Of a stretch of DNA of 6,919 bases, positions 1-5,621 are shown in pieces. Below the pieces are notes generated by a model. That model did not search any database. It saw only the letters and a program-made list of their open reading frames with translations, and was not told the origin of the DNA. This DNA is from Acidilobaceae archaeon (GTDB lineage Archaea > Thermoproteota > Thermoprotei_A > Sulfolobales > Acidilobaceae). The first letter of the stretch is position 1. The number at the start of each line of letters is the position of its first letter. Both the position numbers and the translations under genes were made by a program. Location: assembly GCA_026985435.1 (NCBI GenBank), contig JALSQL010000153.1:1-6919 (forward strand), read 5' to 3'.

Positions 1-301
1 CCTCCTGCTCGCGGGGGAGCGCGTTAGGGGCCTAGTAGACATAGAGGTCAACGTTCAGGGGGGCGGCGTTATGGGTCAGGCTGACGCTGTCCGCATGGCG
101 ATAGCCCGCGGGCTAGTAGAGTACTTCCGCTGCGAGGGCGAGGGCGAGGAGTGCGCGAGGATGAACGAGATATCCCAGTGGCTCCGCGAGATCTTCGAGG
201 ACTACGATAGGACCATGCTAGCCGGCGACCCGAGGAGGACCGAGCCCGAGAAGTACATGCGCTACAGCGCTAGGAGGCGCTGGCAGAAGAGCTACAGGTA
301 G
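1..301 (+). CDS. rps9: Ribosomal protein S9 (uS9), 3' part only
   Basis: Component of the small ribosomal subunit; the basic C-terminal tail of the S9 family reaches toward the P-site tRNA anticodon stem. The reading frame is open from base 2 to the TAG at 299-301, so the N-terminal part lies outside the window and about 99 residues are visible. Seen directly: a glycine-rich GGGVMGQADAVRMAIARGL segment, typical of the S9 core, and the C-terminal RYSARRRWQKSYR, which closely follows the invariant archaeal/eukaryotic S9 ending. The ATG at 71 is internal to the gene, not its start. The gene is followed 18 nt later by rpoN on the same strand, the usual archaeal order (L13, S9, RpoN), so it is almost certainly co-transcribed with it. 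Identification is very secure. Confidence 0.95.
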   Translation, partial: LLLAGERVRGLVDIEVNVQGGGVMGQADAVRMAIARGLVEYFRCEGEGEECARMNEISQWLREIFEDYDRTMLAGDPRRTEPEKYMRYSARRRWQKSYR

Positions 302-319
302 GGAGGGGGTGCCACGGGC

Positions 320-568
320 TTGCTTCCCCCCGTAAGGTGCTTCACGTGCGGCGCCCCCCTGGGCCACCTGTGGGAGGAGTTCAGGAGGAGGGTGGAGTCG
401 GGGGAGGACCCGGCGCGGGTCCTCGACGACCTGGGTGTTACCAGGTACTGCTGCAGGCGCACCCTCTTCACAAGCATCACCTACATAGAGGAGATCGCCG
501 CGTACCATATAGTCCGCATGCGCGCGGCCCGGAGCACGGGTGAGGTTGAGGGGGTGGTGGAGGAGTGA
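320..568 (+). CDS. rpoN: DNA-directed RNA polymerase subunit N (Rpb10 homologue)
   Basis: Small zinc-binding subunit of the archaeal RNA polymerase, homologous to eukaryotic Rpb10, which helps assemble the D-L-N-P platform. The 82-residue product has the family signature: VRCFTCGAPLG near residues 5-15 (CxxC) and RYCCRR around residues 42-47, giving the four zinc cysteines. The start is TTG at 320; the purine-rich GGGAGGGGGTG at 301-311 ends 8 nt upstream and acts as the ribosome binding site. The C-terminus is some 10-15 residues longer than many RpoN proteins and acidic (ends VEGVVEE). Its TGA overlaps the GTG start of rps2 (GTGA, 565-568), suggesting translational coupling. In several archaea rpoK follows rpoN; here it does not. 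Confidence 0.95.
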   Translation: MLPPVRCFTCGAPLGHLWEEFRRRVESGEDPARVLDDLGVTRYCCRRTLFTSITYIEEIAAYHIVRMRAARSTGEVEGVVEE

Positions 569-1185
569 GCACGCCCACCCAGAGGGAGACGCTGGTCCCC
601 GTGGAGATGTACAAGAAGGCGGGAGTAGTCTTCGGGACCCAGATATGCACCAAGTATATGAGGAGGTTCGTCTACAGGATAAGCCCCGACGGCTTCTACA
701 TATTCGACGTTATGAAGATTGATGAGAGGCTGCGGATAGCGTCGAGGTTCCTGGCGGGCTTCGAGCCCGAGAAGATCGTCGTCGTCTCCACGAGGCTCTA
801 CGGCCAGAAGCCGGCCCGCATGATGTGCGAGAGGGTCGGGTGTAAGACTATAACTGGCAGGGTAGTCCCCGGCGTCTTCACCAACCCCCACCTCGAGTTC
901 TACATGGAGCCCGACGTTGTGCTGGTGACAGACCCGAGGACGGACAGGCAGGCGATAGAGGAGGCCTCGAAGATAGGGGTGCCGGTGGTGGCCTTCGCCG
1001 ACACCGATAATAAGATAGAGAATCTAGACCTCATAATCCCCGCTAACAATAAGGGCAGGAGGAGCCTGGCCCTGCTATACTGGATACTGACCCGCGAGAT
1101 CCTCCGCAACCGCGGCGTCCTCGGCCCGGACGAGGAGCTCGACGTCCCCTACGAGTCCTACATAGCTAGCAGGCTAACCCGCTAG
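565..1185 (+). CDS. rps2: Ribosomal protein S2 (uS2), archaeal type
   Basis: Small-subunit ribosomal protein bound between head and body of the 30S particle. The 206-residue length fits archaeal S2. Family landmarks are visible: FGTQICTKYM near residues 23-32, GFYIFDVMKIDERLRIASRFL near 47-67, GRVVPGVFTNP around 98-108, EPDVVLVTDPRTDRQAIEEA near 114-133, and PVVAFADTDNKIENLDLIIP around 139-158, followed by NNKGRRSLALLYWILTREIL. The start is GTG at 565, inside the last codons of rpoN, with GGTGG at 553-557 as ribosome binding site 7 nt upstream. It is the last gene of the ribosomal/RNA polymerase operon in this window: a stable hairpin and a new promoter follow its TAG. No anomaly is visible. 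Confidence 0.95.
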   Translation: MSTPTQRETLVPVEMYKKAGVVFGTQICTKYMRRFVYRISPDGFYIFDVMKIDERLRIASRFLAGFEPEKIVVVSTRLYGQKPARMMCERVGCKTITGRVVPGVFTNPHLEFYMEPDVVLVTDPRTDRQAIEEASKIGVPVVAFADTDNKIENLDLIIPANNKGRRSLALLYWILTREILRNRGVLGPDEELDVPYESYIASRLTR

Positions 1186-1198
1186 CCCCTCCTCCAAA

Positions 1199-1226
1199 CC
1201 CGGGCCCCAATGCGCTGGGGCCCGGG
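1199..1226 (+). terminator. Perfect 11-bp GC hairpin after rps2
   Basis: Bases 1199-1209 pair perfectly with 1216-1226, leaving a 6-nt loop (ATGCGC). It starts 14 nt after the rps2 stop and ends 17 nt before the TATA-like box of the next gene, so it would sit at or near the 3' end of the ribosomal operon transcript. No T-run follows, and archaeal termination mostly depends on T-tracts rather than hairpins, so it may be an mRNA 3'-end stabiliser or processing site instead of a true terminator. The structure is seen directly; the role is inferred. Confidence 0.4.
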
Positions 1227-1243
1227 GCCCCGCGCTCGACCGG

Positions 1244-1249
1244 TTTATA
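1244..1249 (+). promoter_or_regulatory. TATA-like box for the superoxide reductase gene
   Basis: TTTATA in a GC-rich setting (GACCGGTTTATAGGTCC). A start about 22-26 nt downstream would put transcription near 1270-1275, giving a leader of roughly 55 nt before the ATG at 1328. This placement excludes the in-frame ATG at 1262 as start, because it would lie upstream of the transcript. A second, weaker AT-rich stretch (CAAATTAAG, about 1284-1292) could instead give a short leader. Confidence 0.5.
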
Positions 1250-1327
1250 GGTCCTGTTACTATGCGTGGGGATATGTGGCCAAGCAAATTAAGCCCAGGG
1301 CACCACAGACAAGTGCTGGTGAGAGCG

Positions 1328-1708
1328 ATGGCGGAGCCCTTTGGGAAGCTGATATACACCCAGGAGGAGGCCCCCGAGCAGGTGATAAGCAAGGCTGAGA
1401 CCCACACCGCCAAGATCGAGGCGCCCGACACCGTTAAGGCTGGCGAGCCCTTCAAGGTTACGATAAAGGTTGGCCCCCATGAGATGAGGGACGTCCACAG
1501 CATCAGGAAGGTGGAGCTCTACATATACGAGGAGGGCAGGCCCTTCAACCCGGTCCACGTGGCCACTGTCGAGTTCGGCCCCGAGTACACCGAGCCCGAG
1601 GTCACCCTGACCCTCAAGCTGAAGAAGAACAGCACCCTCTACGCCATAACCTACTGCAACCTGCACGGCCTCTGGGAGGCCAGGAAGGAGATAAAGGTCG
1701 AGCAGTAG
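1328..1708 (+). CDS. sor: Superoxide reductase (neelaredoxin, class II 1Fe-SOR)
   Basis: Cytosolic non-haem iron enzyme that reduces superoxide to hydrogen peroxide, normally using rubredoxin as electron donor, so an anaerobe removes superoxide without releasing oxygen. The 126-residue length matches the single-domain neelaredoxin class; no N-terminal desulforedoxin domain is present. By alignment to the Pyrococcus furiosus enzyme (from memory) the iron ligands are H26, H51, H57, C110 and H113; the last two sit in YCNLHGLWE. E24 matches the mobile glutamate (E14). The neighbouring catalytic lysine of EKHVP is replaced: the motif here reads ETHTA, with T25. The start is chosen at ATG 1328 because GGTGA (1318-1322) precedes it by 5 nt and the TATA box lies too close to ATG 1262; GTG at 1319 is an alternative. 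The gene is probably monocistronic. Confidence 0.93.
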   Translation: MAEPFGKLIYTQEEAPEQVISKAETHTAKIEAPDTVKAGEPFKVTIKVGPHEMRDVHSIRKVELYIYEEGRPFNPVHVATVEFGPEYTEPEVTLTLKLKKNSTLYAITYCNLHGLWEARKEIKVEQ

Positions 1709-1932
1709 CCCCCATCCCTAAACCTACCCGGCTCCTAGCACACGCCCCTTTTTAGAGTCCTTTAGAGCCCCCATCCACCAACTCCTAGCTGGGCTCCCCC
1801 TCCACCCTGGCACCGTTGAGGGGAGAGGAGGCCCCTGGCCGCCCTCCTCGGGCTCCTATCAGGGCTGCCCTCGCGGATCTAGGGGTGGCTAGGGCTATAG
1901 GGTCCTGAGGCTGGGCTGCCCGGGGCGAGGGG
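1709..1932. other. Gene-free region between convergent genes
   Basis: These 224 nt lie between the 3' ends of the superoxide reductase gene and the leftward DUF505-like gene. I see no convincing reading frame, tRNA or C/D-box RNA on either strand. The left part holds a T-run and a short tandem repeat (annotated separately). The rest is pyrimidine-rich, then G-rich, with no clear regulatory motif. No T-tract that would serve the leftward gene is visible. Confidence 0.6.
1749..1770 (+). terminator. T-rich tandem 10-mer, likely 3' end of sor transcript
   Basis: A five-T run at 1749-1753 leads into two adjacent copies of a 10-nt unit, TTTAGAGTCC (1751-1760) and TTTAGAGCCC (1761-1770), differing at one base. 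T-runs on the coding strand are the usual archaeal intrinsic termination signal, and this is the only one in the 224-nt gap, about 40 nt after the superoxide reductase stop. The repeat is seen directly; termination is inferred. Confidence 0.45.
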
Positions 1933-3657
1933 CTACAGCTCCCCGCCAGCGGGTGCCTGGCCTTCGAGCTCCCTGAGGGCCTCCAGTATCGCCCTGCCAG
2001 CGGCGGTTAGGCCGCCTTTCCTCCCCAGGTACTTTGCGCTCCTCGCCACTGTCAGCGCGGCCTTAACCTCGCCTGGCGGGAGGCGTAGCTTGCCGGCCAG
2101 GCGGGCTACGTCATCGGTCCCGTACTCCTCTACTGCCCTGAGGACCCTGACCAGCACTGGGTACACAGGGGTGGCTATCCCGGTGGGCACCCCTATGAGC
2201 GCCGTCTTCAGCAGGCGGCCCGCCCTAGTTAGGATCACCCTGCCGTCTGGGAGCGTCTCGACCAGACCGCGAGTCTCGAGCCTCTCCAGGCTCTCCCAGG
2301 GGTCCCCGCCCTCGGACTCTATGGTGGCGGCTATCTCCTCCCTGGTGACGCTCTTCTCGTCTGGTATCCTCTGGAGGCCCGCTGCCTCGGGCCTGGTGAG
2401 CAGCGGGAACCTCCTAGCCCCGCTTAGGCGCGCTAGTATGATGCCCCTCCTGGTTGGGCCGCCCGTGCCTACGATGCCATGCCTGGAGGCCTCCTCCACC
2501 CACTCGGTGTGGGGGCTTAGGAGGGCGTATGGGTAGGTGAGCGCCTTGATCGCCACCGCCGGGGCGCCCCTCCCCGTGCCCGGCGCGCCCGCCAGAGCCT
2601 CGCCCTCCCGGGTGAGCGTGTAGACGGTTCTACCCTCCTCCTCCGCCTCCTCCAGCAAGCCTAGGGACTCCAGGTGTAGGAGGTCTAGCGGCACCCTACC
2701 ACTGTCGGCGCCTAGCCTCTCAGCCAGCCTCTCCGCTATCTCCTCCTTCCCCACCAGGAGGTTCGGGGACTTCTCCTCCTTCTCCCTCCACAGGTCCCTG
2801 ACCACGAGCAGGAGCGTCTCCTCCCTCGGGGAGAGGGCCATGGGCGGCCTGAGCCTGGCGCTACGATGCGCCTTGACAGCCTCGAGCACGAGCCTGCCAG
2901 CGTATGAGAGGCCCCCTGTCGGCTTGGTGTAGCCTATCGTGCCGAGCACGGCTGCCTCCTCAGGCTCTAGGGCCTCCCCCCTCTCGGCCTTCTCGAGCCT
3001 AGCGACTATCCACGGGTTCACAACGCTCGGCCAGGGGGCGTCCAGGTTGAGCCTCTGAACGGCCCTCCTAAGCAGCCTGCCGGGGAGCGTCAGGCTATAG
3101 TAGGGGGCCAGCGGCACCGTGCCGACAACGAGCCCCATAGCCTCGTAGACGGGCTGGAAGCGCCCGTACGCCTCCCTTCGGGCCGGCCCCTCGGGGCTGT
3201 TTAGGAGCGCCCGCGCCATGGATTTTGTTAGTACTATGCTCCTCTCCAGCCTCTGGGCGAGGTCTAGCAGCTTCAGGGCAGCGCTGGAGAGGCCCCTCCC
3301 AGGCACGTATAAGCCCCTATCCGAGAGTATCTCAGCCCAATCCCCGGGCGGGCTGCTGGGCGAGTACGACTGGGCCCTCAGCATGCTGTATACCCTACTG
3401 TCGATCCACGGGTCAGTGTCGGGCCTGCCAGCCTCTCGCCACGCGTCCAGGATCTCGAGGCCCTCGCTCCTCACCTCGAACTCGTCCTCTCCACGGTATC
3501 GGAAGAGCCCTAAGCTGAAGCCCTCTAGGAGGGTGTAGAACGCCTCCTCCCTGCCGCCCAGCACACTCTCCAGCTCGCCCGAGCGGAACCAGCCCCTGTC
3601 TATGGACTCCTCCAGAGCCCTGAGCAGCCCCTGGGATATCCTGAGCATAGCAGACAC
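1933..3657 (-). CDS. DUF505-like protein built of tandem winged-helix-like units
   Basis: Function unknown. The 574-residue product resembles, from memory, the archaeal/Aquificales DUF505 family; I could not search to confirm. Seen directly: a helix-ending motif of the form L-[ST]-x-x-G-x-x-L-x-x-[AL] recurs near residues 62 (VRSEGLEILDAW), 123 (LSSAALKLLDLA), 189 (LTLPGRLLRRAV), 250 (LSYAGRLVLEAV), 348 (LTREGEALAG), 476 (LTRAGRLLKTAL) and 550 (LTAAGRAILEAL). Spacing is mostly 60-75 residues, and short helices plus a GLxE/GRV beta-wing-like stretch often precede the motif (for example 454-478). This is how tandem winged-helix domains look, so nucleic acid binding is a reasonable inference. 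There is no signal peptide or membrane segment. GTG 3657 is the likely leaderless start; ATG 3648 (residue 4) is an alternative. It is divergent from the DUF1931 gene. Confidence 0.85.
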   Translation of the reverse strand: MSAMLRISQGLLRALEESIDRGWFRSGELESVLGGREEAFYTLLEGFSLGLFRYRGEDEFEVRSEGLEILDAWREAGRPDTDPWIDSRVYSMLRAQSYSPSSPPGDWAEILSDRGLYVPGRGLSSAALKLLDLAQRLERSIVLTKSMARALLNSPEGPARREAYGRFQPVYEAMGLVVGTVPLAPYYSLTLPGRLLRRAVQRLNLDAPWPSVVNPWIVARLEKAERGEALEPEEAAVLGTIGYTKPTGGLSYAGRLVLEAVKAHRSARLRPPMALSPREETLLLVVRDLWREKEEKSPNLLVGKEEIAERLAERLGADSGRVPLDLLHLESLGLLEEAEEEGRTVYTLTREGEALAGAPGTGRGAPAVAIKALTYPYALLSPHTEWVEEASRHGIVGTGGPTRRGIILARLSGARRFPLLTRPEAAGLQRIPDEKSVTREEIAATIESEGGDPWESLERLETRGLVETLPDGRVILTRAGRLLKTALIGVPTGIATPVYPVLVRVLRAVEEYGTDDVARLAGKLRLPPGEVKAALTVARSAKYLGRKGGLTAAGRAILEALRELEGQAPAGGEL

Positions 3658-3680
3658 CGGGCAGCCAGCACGTTCACCAT

Positions 3681-3693
3681 TATTTAAATATTT
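3681..3693 (-). promoter_or_regulatory. TATA box of the DUF505-like gene
   Basis: On the minus strand this reads AAATATTTAAATA, with TTTAAATA as the best TATA match, centred near 3685. A start 25-26 nt downstream falls at about 3659, practically on the GTG at 3657, which implies a leaderless mRNA. The element is also palindromic (TATTTAAATA at 3681-3690), so it could in principle be read in either direction. Confidence 0.55.
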
Positions 3694-3716
3694 GACACAT
3701 CAACAGTTAACCATAA

Positions 3717-3726
3717 CTATATAATA
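3717..3726 (+). promoter_or_regulatory. TATA box of the DUF1931 histone-fold gene
   Basis: CTATATAATA lies in the only markedly AT-rich stretch of the window. Transcription would start near 3747, giving a leader of about 24 nt that contains the GGAGG ribosome binding site at 3757-3761. Only about 30 bp separate this box from the opposing TATA box of the DUF505-like gene, so binding of the transcription machinery at the two promoters may interfere or be co-regulated. Confidence 0.55.
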
Positions 3727-3770
3727 CACCGTCGACGCCGCGGCTCCCGCTAGCTCGGAGGATGGTTGGG

Positions 3771-4235
3771 ATGGCCAGGATAGTCGGCTATTCGAGGCTG
3801 GAAGCCCTCTATAGGAGGTTCCTGGGCCTAGACTTGGATAAGGGGAGGTCGGAGCAGATAATAGACCTTGCCAGCAGGAAGCTCAGGGACCTACTCCTCG
3901 CGGGCCAGAGGCGCGCGTACGCCCGGGGCGACGAGGTTGTCGAGTGGATCGACCTCCCCATCACTCTCGCGCTGGAGAGGACCATAGAGGAGTACCGCAG
4001 GGAGAGGGAGAGGCTGAACGACCCTAGACTCGACCTAGACCCTATACTGGACTACCTCGCCGAGAGCATAAGCGGGCTCAGCATCGGGGAGAGCGTCCGG
4101 GAGAACCTGCAGGACCTGACAGCCACGCTCCTCCTGCTGGCGGGGCGAGTCATCAAGATCGTCGACCCTAAGGCCAGGAAGCCCAGCAAGGAGGATATAG
4201 AGAGGGCTGGAAGGGTGCTCGACCTAACGATCTAG
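3771..4235 (+). CDS. DUF1931 family protein, tandem histone fold
   Basis: Small soluble protein of the DUF1931 family, whose solved bacterial members (Thermus, Aquifex) show two histone folds in one chain, like a built-in histone dimer; the biological role is not established. The 154 residues fit that length (about 150). First fold near residues 8-75, with KLRDLLLAGQRRAYARG and the family-typical EWIDLPIT (58-65), resembling the histone loop-2 region. Second fold near 87-153, with LDPILDYLAE and RVIKIVDPKARKPSKEDIERA, matching the family ending with an IDPK motif. ATG 3771 is preferred over ATG 3762 because GGAGG (3757-3761) lies 9 nt before it and directly abuts the other. Its TAG stop overlaps the stop of the convergent flavodiiron gene. 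A role as a DNA-binding or chromatin-like protein is inference from fold only. Confidence 0.88.
   Translation: MARIVGYSRLEALYRRFLGLDLDKGRSEQIIDLASRKLRDLLLAGQRRAYARGDEVVEWIDLPITLALERTIEEYRRERERLNDPRLDLDPILDYLAESISGLSIGESVRENLQDLTATLLLLAGRVIKIVDPKARKPSKEDIERAGRVLDLTI
4232..4235. other. Shared CTAG: overlapping convergent stop codons
   Basis: The rightward DUF1931 gene stops with TAG at 4233-4235, and the leftward flavodiiron gene stops with TAG on the other strand at 4234-4232. The palindrome CTAG supplies both stops, so the two coding regions meet with a 4-bp overlap and no intergenic space. The two mRNAs must therefore run into each other's coding regions as antisense unless they end exactly here. 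Confidence 0.9.
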
Positions 4236-5458
4236 CCACCAGCCCCGCCTGCTATCGCCCTGGCCACCTCTCCCGCTATTCTCTCGGCCTCGCTGGGCTC
4301 TATCGCCGCTGGCCCTATGGCGTTATACTCTATAACGTCTATGACCCCGTACTTGCACCCCTCCAATACCTCCTTTAGCCTCTTGGCGGCCACGCTACCC
4401 CACCCGTAAGAGGACACTATCACAACCCTCTTCCCGTCGCTGGCCTTCCAGCATATCTCCTCGGCCGCGAACCTGATCAGTGGGAACGCTTCCGCCTCGT
4501 AGGTGGGGGCCGCTATGACTATTGCCTCGGAGTCTATGGCGTCCGTGAGTATCTCAGATACCAGGGGCCTCGTGGAGTCGGTGAACCCGTACACTACCGG
4601 CTTGAGGCCGGCCCTGCTGAGCGAGCACGCTATCCTTCTCACAATCATCTCGACGGTGCCGTACATGGAGGCGTATAGCACTAGCACCTTGCCCTTCACG
4701 GGCTCCGCCCTCGCGAGGCTCTCGTAGATCTCCATGACCTTCTTCGGGTCGCGCCTCCACACCAGCCCGTGCGCCGGGGCTATGAGCCGGGGCTCCACCC
4801 CTAGCTTGGAGAGCTTCCCCAGGTTCCTGGTTATCCAGTCCCTGTAGTGGCCTATCACGGTTACGACGTACTTCTTCATAGCCCTCACAGCGTCGTCCCA
4901 GCGTGTGCACTCGTCGTCGTATATCCCCTCGAATATCCCGTATCCCCCAAAAGCGTCGCACGTAACCAGAACCCTCCTCGACTCGAGCCAGCTCATCATG
5001 GTCTCGGGCCAGTGGAGCCACGGCGTGTGGATGAAGCGTATCCTCTCCCCGCCTATCTCCAGCACCTCCCCGTCCCTCACCGGCCTGAACCTCCCCCGGG
5101 CCCTGGGGTAGGCAGCCATCATCTTCCCGGCCAGCGGGTGCCCTAGGACCCTAGCCTCCGGGGCCCACCTGGCCACCTCCTCGAGGCTCCCACTGTGGTC
5201 GGGCTCCATGTGGTTTACCACGATGTACCTTAGCCTGTCTGGGCTTGTAACCTGCTCTAGCGCGTCAACCAGTAGCGCGGCGAAGGGCTTCTTCCAGCCG
5301 TCGAACAGGACGTCGCCCTCGGGGGTTTGGAGCAGGTAGGCGTTGTACGTTATACCCTCCGGTATCTCCCAGAGGGCCTCGAAGAACCTCGTGTACCTAT
5401 CATTCACCCTCAATATATAGAATCCGTCCGCCACCTCCTCAACCCTATACGTTGTCAA
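4232..5458 (-). CDS. fprA: Flavodiiron protein, class A (oxygen/NO reductase)
   Basis: Cytosolic enzyme that reduces oxygen to water or nitric oxide to N2O with electrons usually from rubredoxin. From the TTG start the product has 408 residues, the usual class A length (Desulfovibrio gigas ROO is about 400). Residues 1-250 form a metallo-beta-lactamase domain with all six diiron ligands visible: H83, E85 and D87 (NHMEPDHSG), H149 (LHWPE), D168 (CDAFGGYG) and H230 (APAHG), at nearly the same spacing as ROO. Residues 256-408 form a flavodoxin domain with the FMN phosphate loop YASMYGTVE (262-270) and SSYGWGS. There is no C-terminal rubredoxin domain. TTG 5458 is chosen because GGAGGG (complement of 5468-5473) lies 9 nt upstream and homology begins there. 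GTG 5521 would add 21 residues that do not look like the family. The gene is divergent from the glycosylase gene. Confidence 0.93.
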   Translation of the reverse strand: MTTYRVEEVADGFYILRVNDRYTRFFEALWEIPEGITYNAYLLQTPEGDVLFDGWKKPFAALLVDALEQVTSPDRLRYIVVNHMEPDHSGSLEEVARWAPEARVLGHPLAGKMMAAYPRARGRFRPVRDGEVLEIGGERIRFIHTPWLHWPETMMSWLESRRVLVTCDAFGGYGIFEGIYDDECTRWDDAVRAMKKYVVTVIGHYRDWITRNLGKLSKLGVEPRLIAPAHGLVWRRDPKKVMEIYESLARAEPVKGKVLVLYASMYGTVEMIVRRIACSLSRAGLKPVVYGFTDSTRPLVSEILTDAIDSEAIVIAAPTYEAEAFPLIRFAAEEICWKASDGKRVVIVSSYGWGSVAAKRLKEVLEGCKYGVIDVIEYNAIGPAAIEPSEAERIAGEVARAIAGGAGG

Positions 5459-5467
5459 GGATTGACG

Positions 5468-5473
5468 CCCTCC
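5468..5473 (-). promoter_or_regulatory. Ribosome binding site fixing the flavodiiron start
   Basis: GGAGGG on the minus strand, 9 nt before TTG 5458. It is the best Shine-Dalgarno match near the gene's 5' end and favours the TTG over the upstream GTG at 5521. Confidence 0.55.
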
Positions 5474-5500
5474 ATGCCCTACTGCCTGGCTAGCAGGCAC

Positions 5501-5507
5501 TATAAGC
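5501..5507 (-). promoter_or_regulatory. TATA-like box for the flavodiiron gene
   Basis: Minus strand GCTTATAGT, centred near 5504. Transcription would start near 5478, about 20 nt before TTG 5458 and upstream of the GGAGGG site, a consistent arrangement. A competing element, GGTTAAAAACAGG (complement of about 5544-5556), would place a start near 5525 and give an almost leaderless mRNA beginning at GTG 5521. The sequence alone does not exclude use of both. Confidence 0.45.
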
Positions 5508-5573
5508 TGGGGGCGCCCCACTGGGCACCGCCGCCTACTAGCGCCTGTTTTTAACCCTCCAGGGCGACCGCTG

Positions 5574-5580
5574 TCTATAA
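5574..5580 (+). promoter_or_regulatory. TATA-like box for the AlkA-like glycosylase gene
   Basis: CTATAAG (context GTCTATAAGTGG), with an expected transcription start near 5602. That leaves a leader of about 20 nt holding GGGTGG (5610-5615), 6 nt before the GTG start at 5622. It lies about 70 bp from the opposing flavodiiron TATA-like box, so the two genes form a divergent pair. Confidence 0.5.
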
Positions 5581-5621
5581 GTGGAGCTGGCCTAGGCTGC
5601 CAGCCCTCCGGGTGGCCCAGC

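Noticed and set aside
218..508. Leftward open frame across rps9/rpoN
   Set aside because: It is antisense to two securely identified genes and its composition (Pro, Ala, Gly rich) is what the complement of GC-rich coding DNA gives.
720..725. TGATGA resembling the C box of a C/D-type small RNA
   Set aside because: It lies inside the conserved MKIDERL coding segment of rps2, and I found no matching D box and C'/D' pair at suitable spacing.
1262..1327. A 22-residue N-terminal extension of the superoxide reductase from ATG 1262
   Set aside because: The TTTATA box at 1244-1249 would start transcription after 1262, the extension does not look like the family, and GGTGA stands just before ATG 1328.
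2090..2536. Rightward 148-codon frame inside the DUF505-like gene
   Set aside because: It lacks a ribosome binding site and promoter, and its Ser/Arg/Pro-rich product is typical of an antisense shadow frame in GC-rich DNA.
3681..3693. AT-rich palindromes as a possible replication origin element
   Set aside because: The stretch is short, has no repeated origin-box sequences and no orc1/cdc6 gene beside it; promoter TATA boxes explain it.
4554..5021. Long second frame inside the flavodiiron gene on the same strand
   Set aside because: It is a shadow of a gene with all its catalytic ligands intact; the product is rich in Arg, Gly and Glu and resembles no family.
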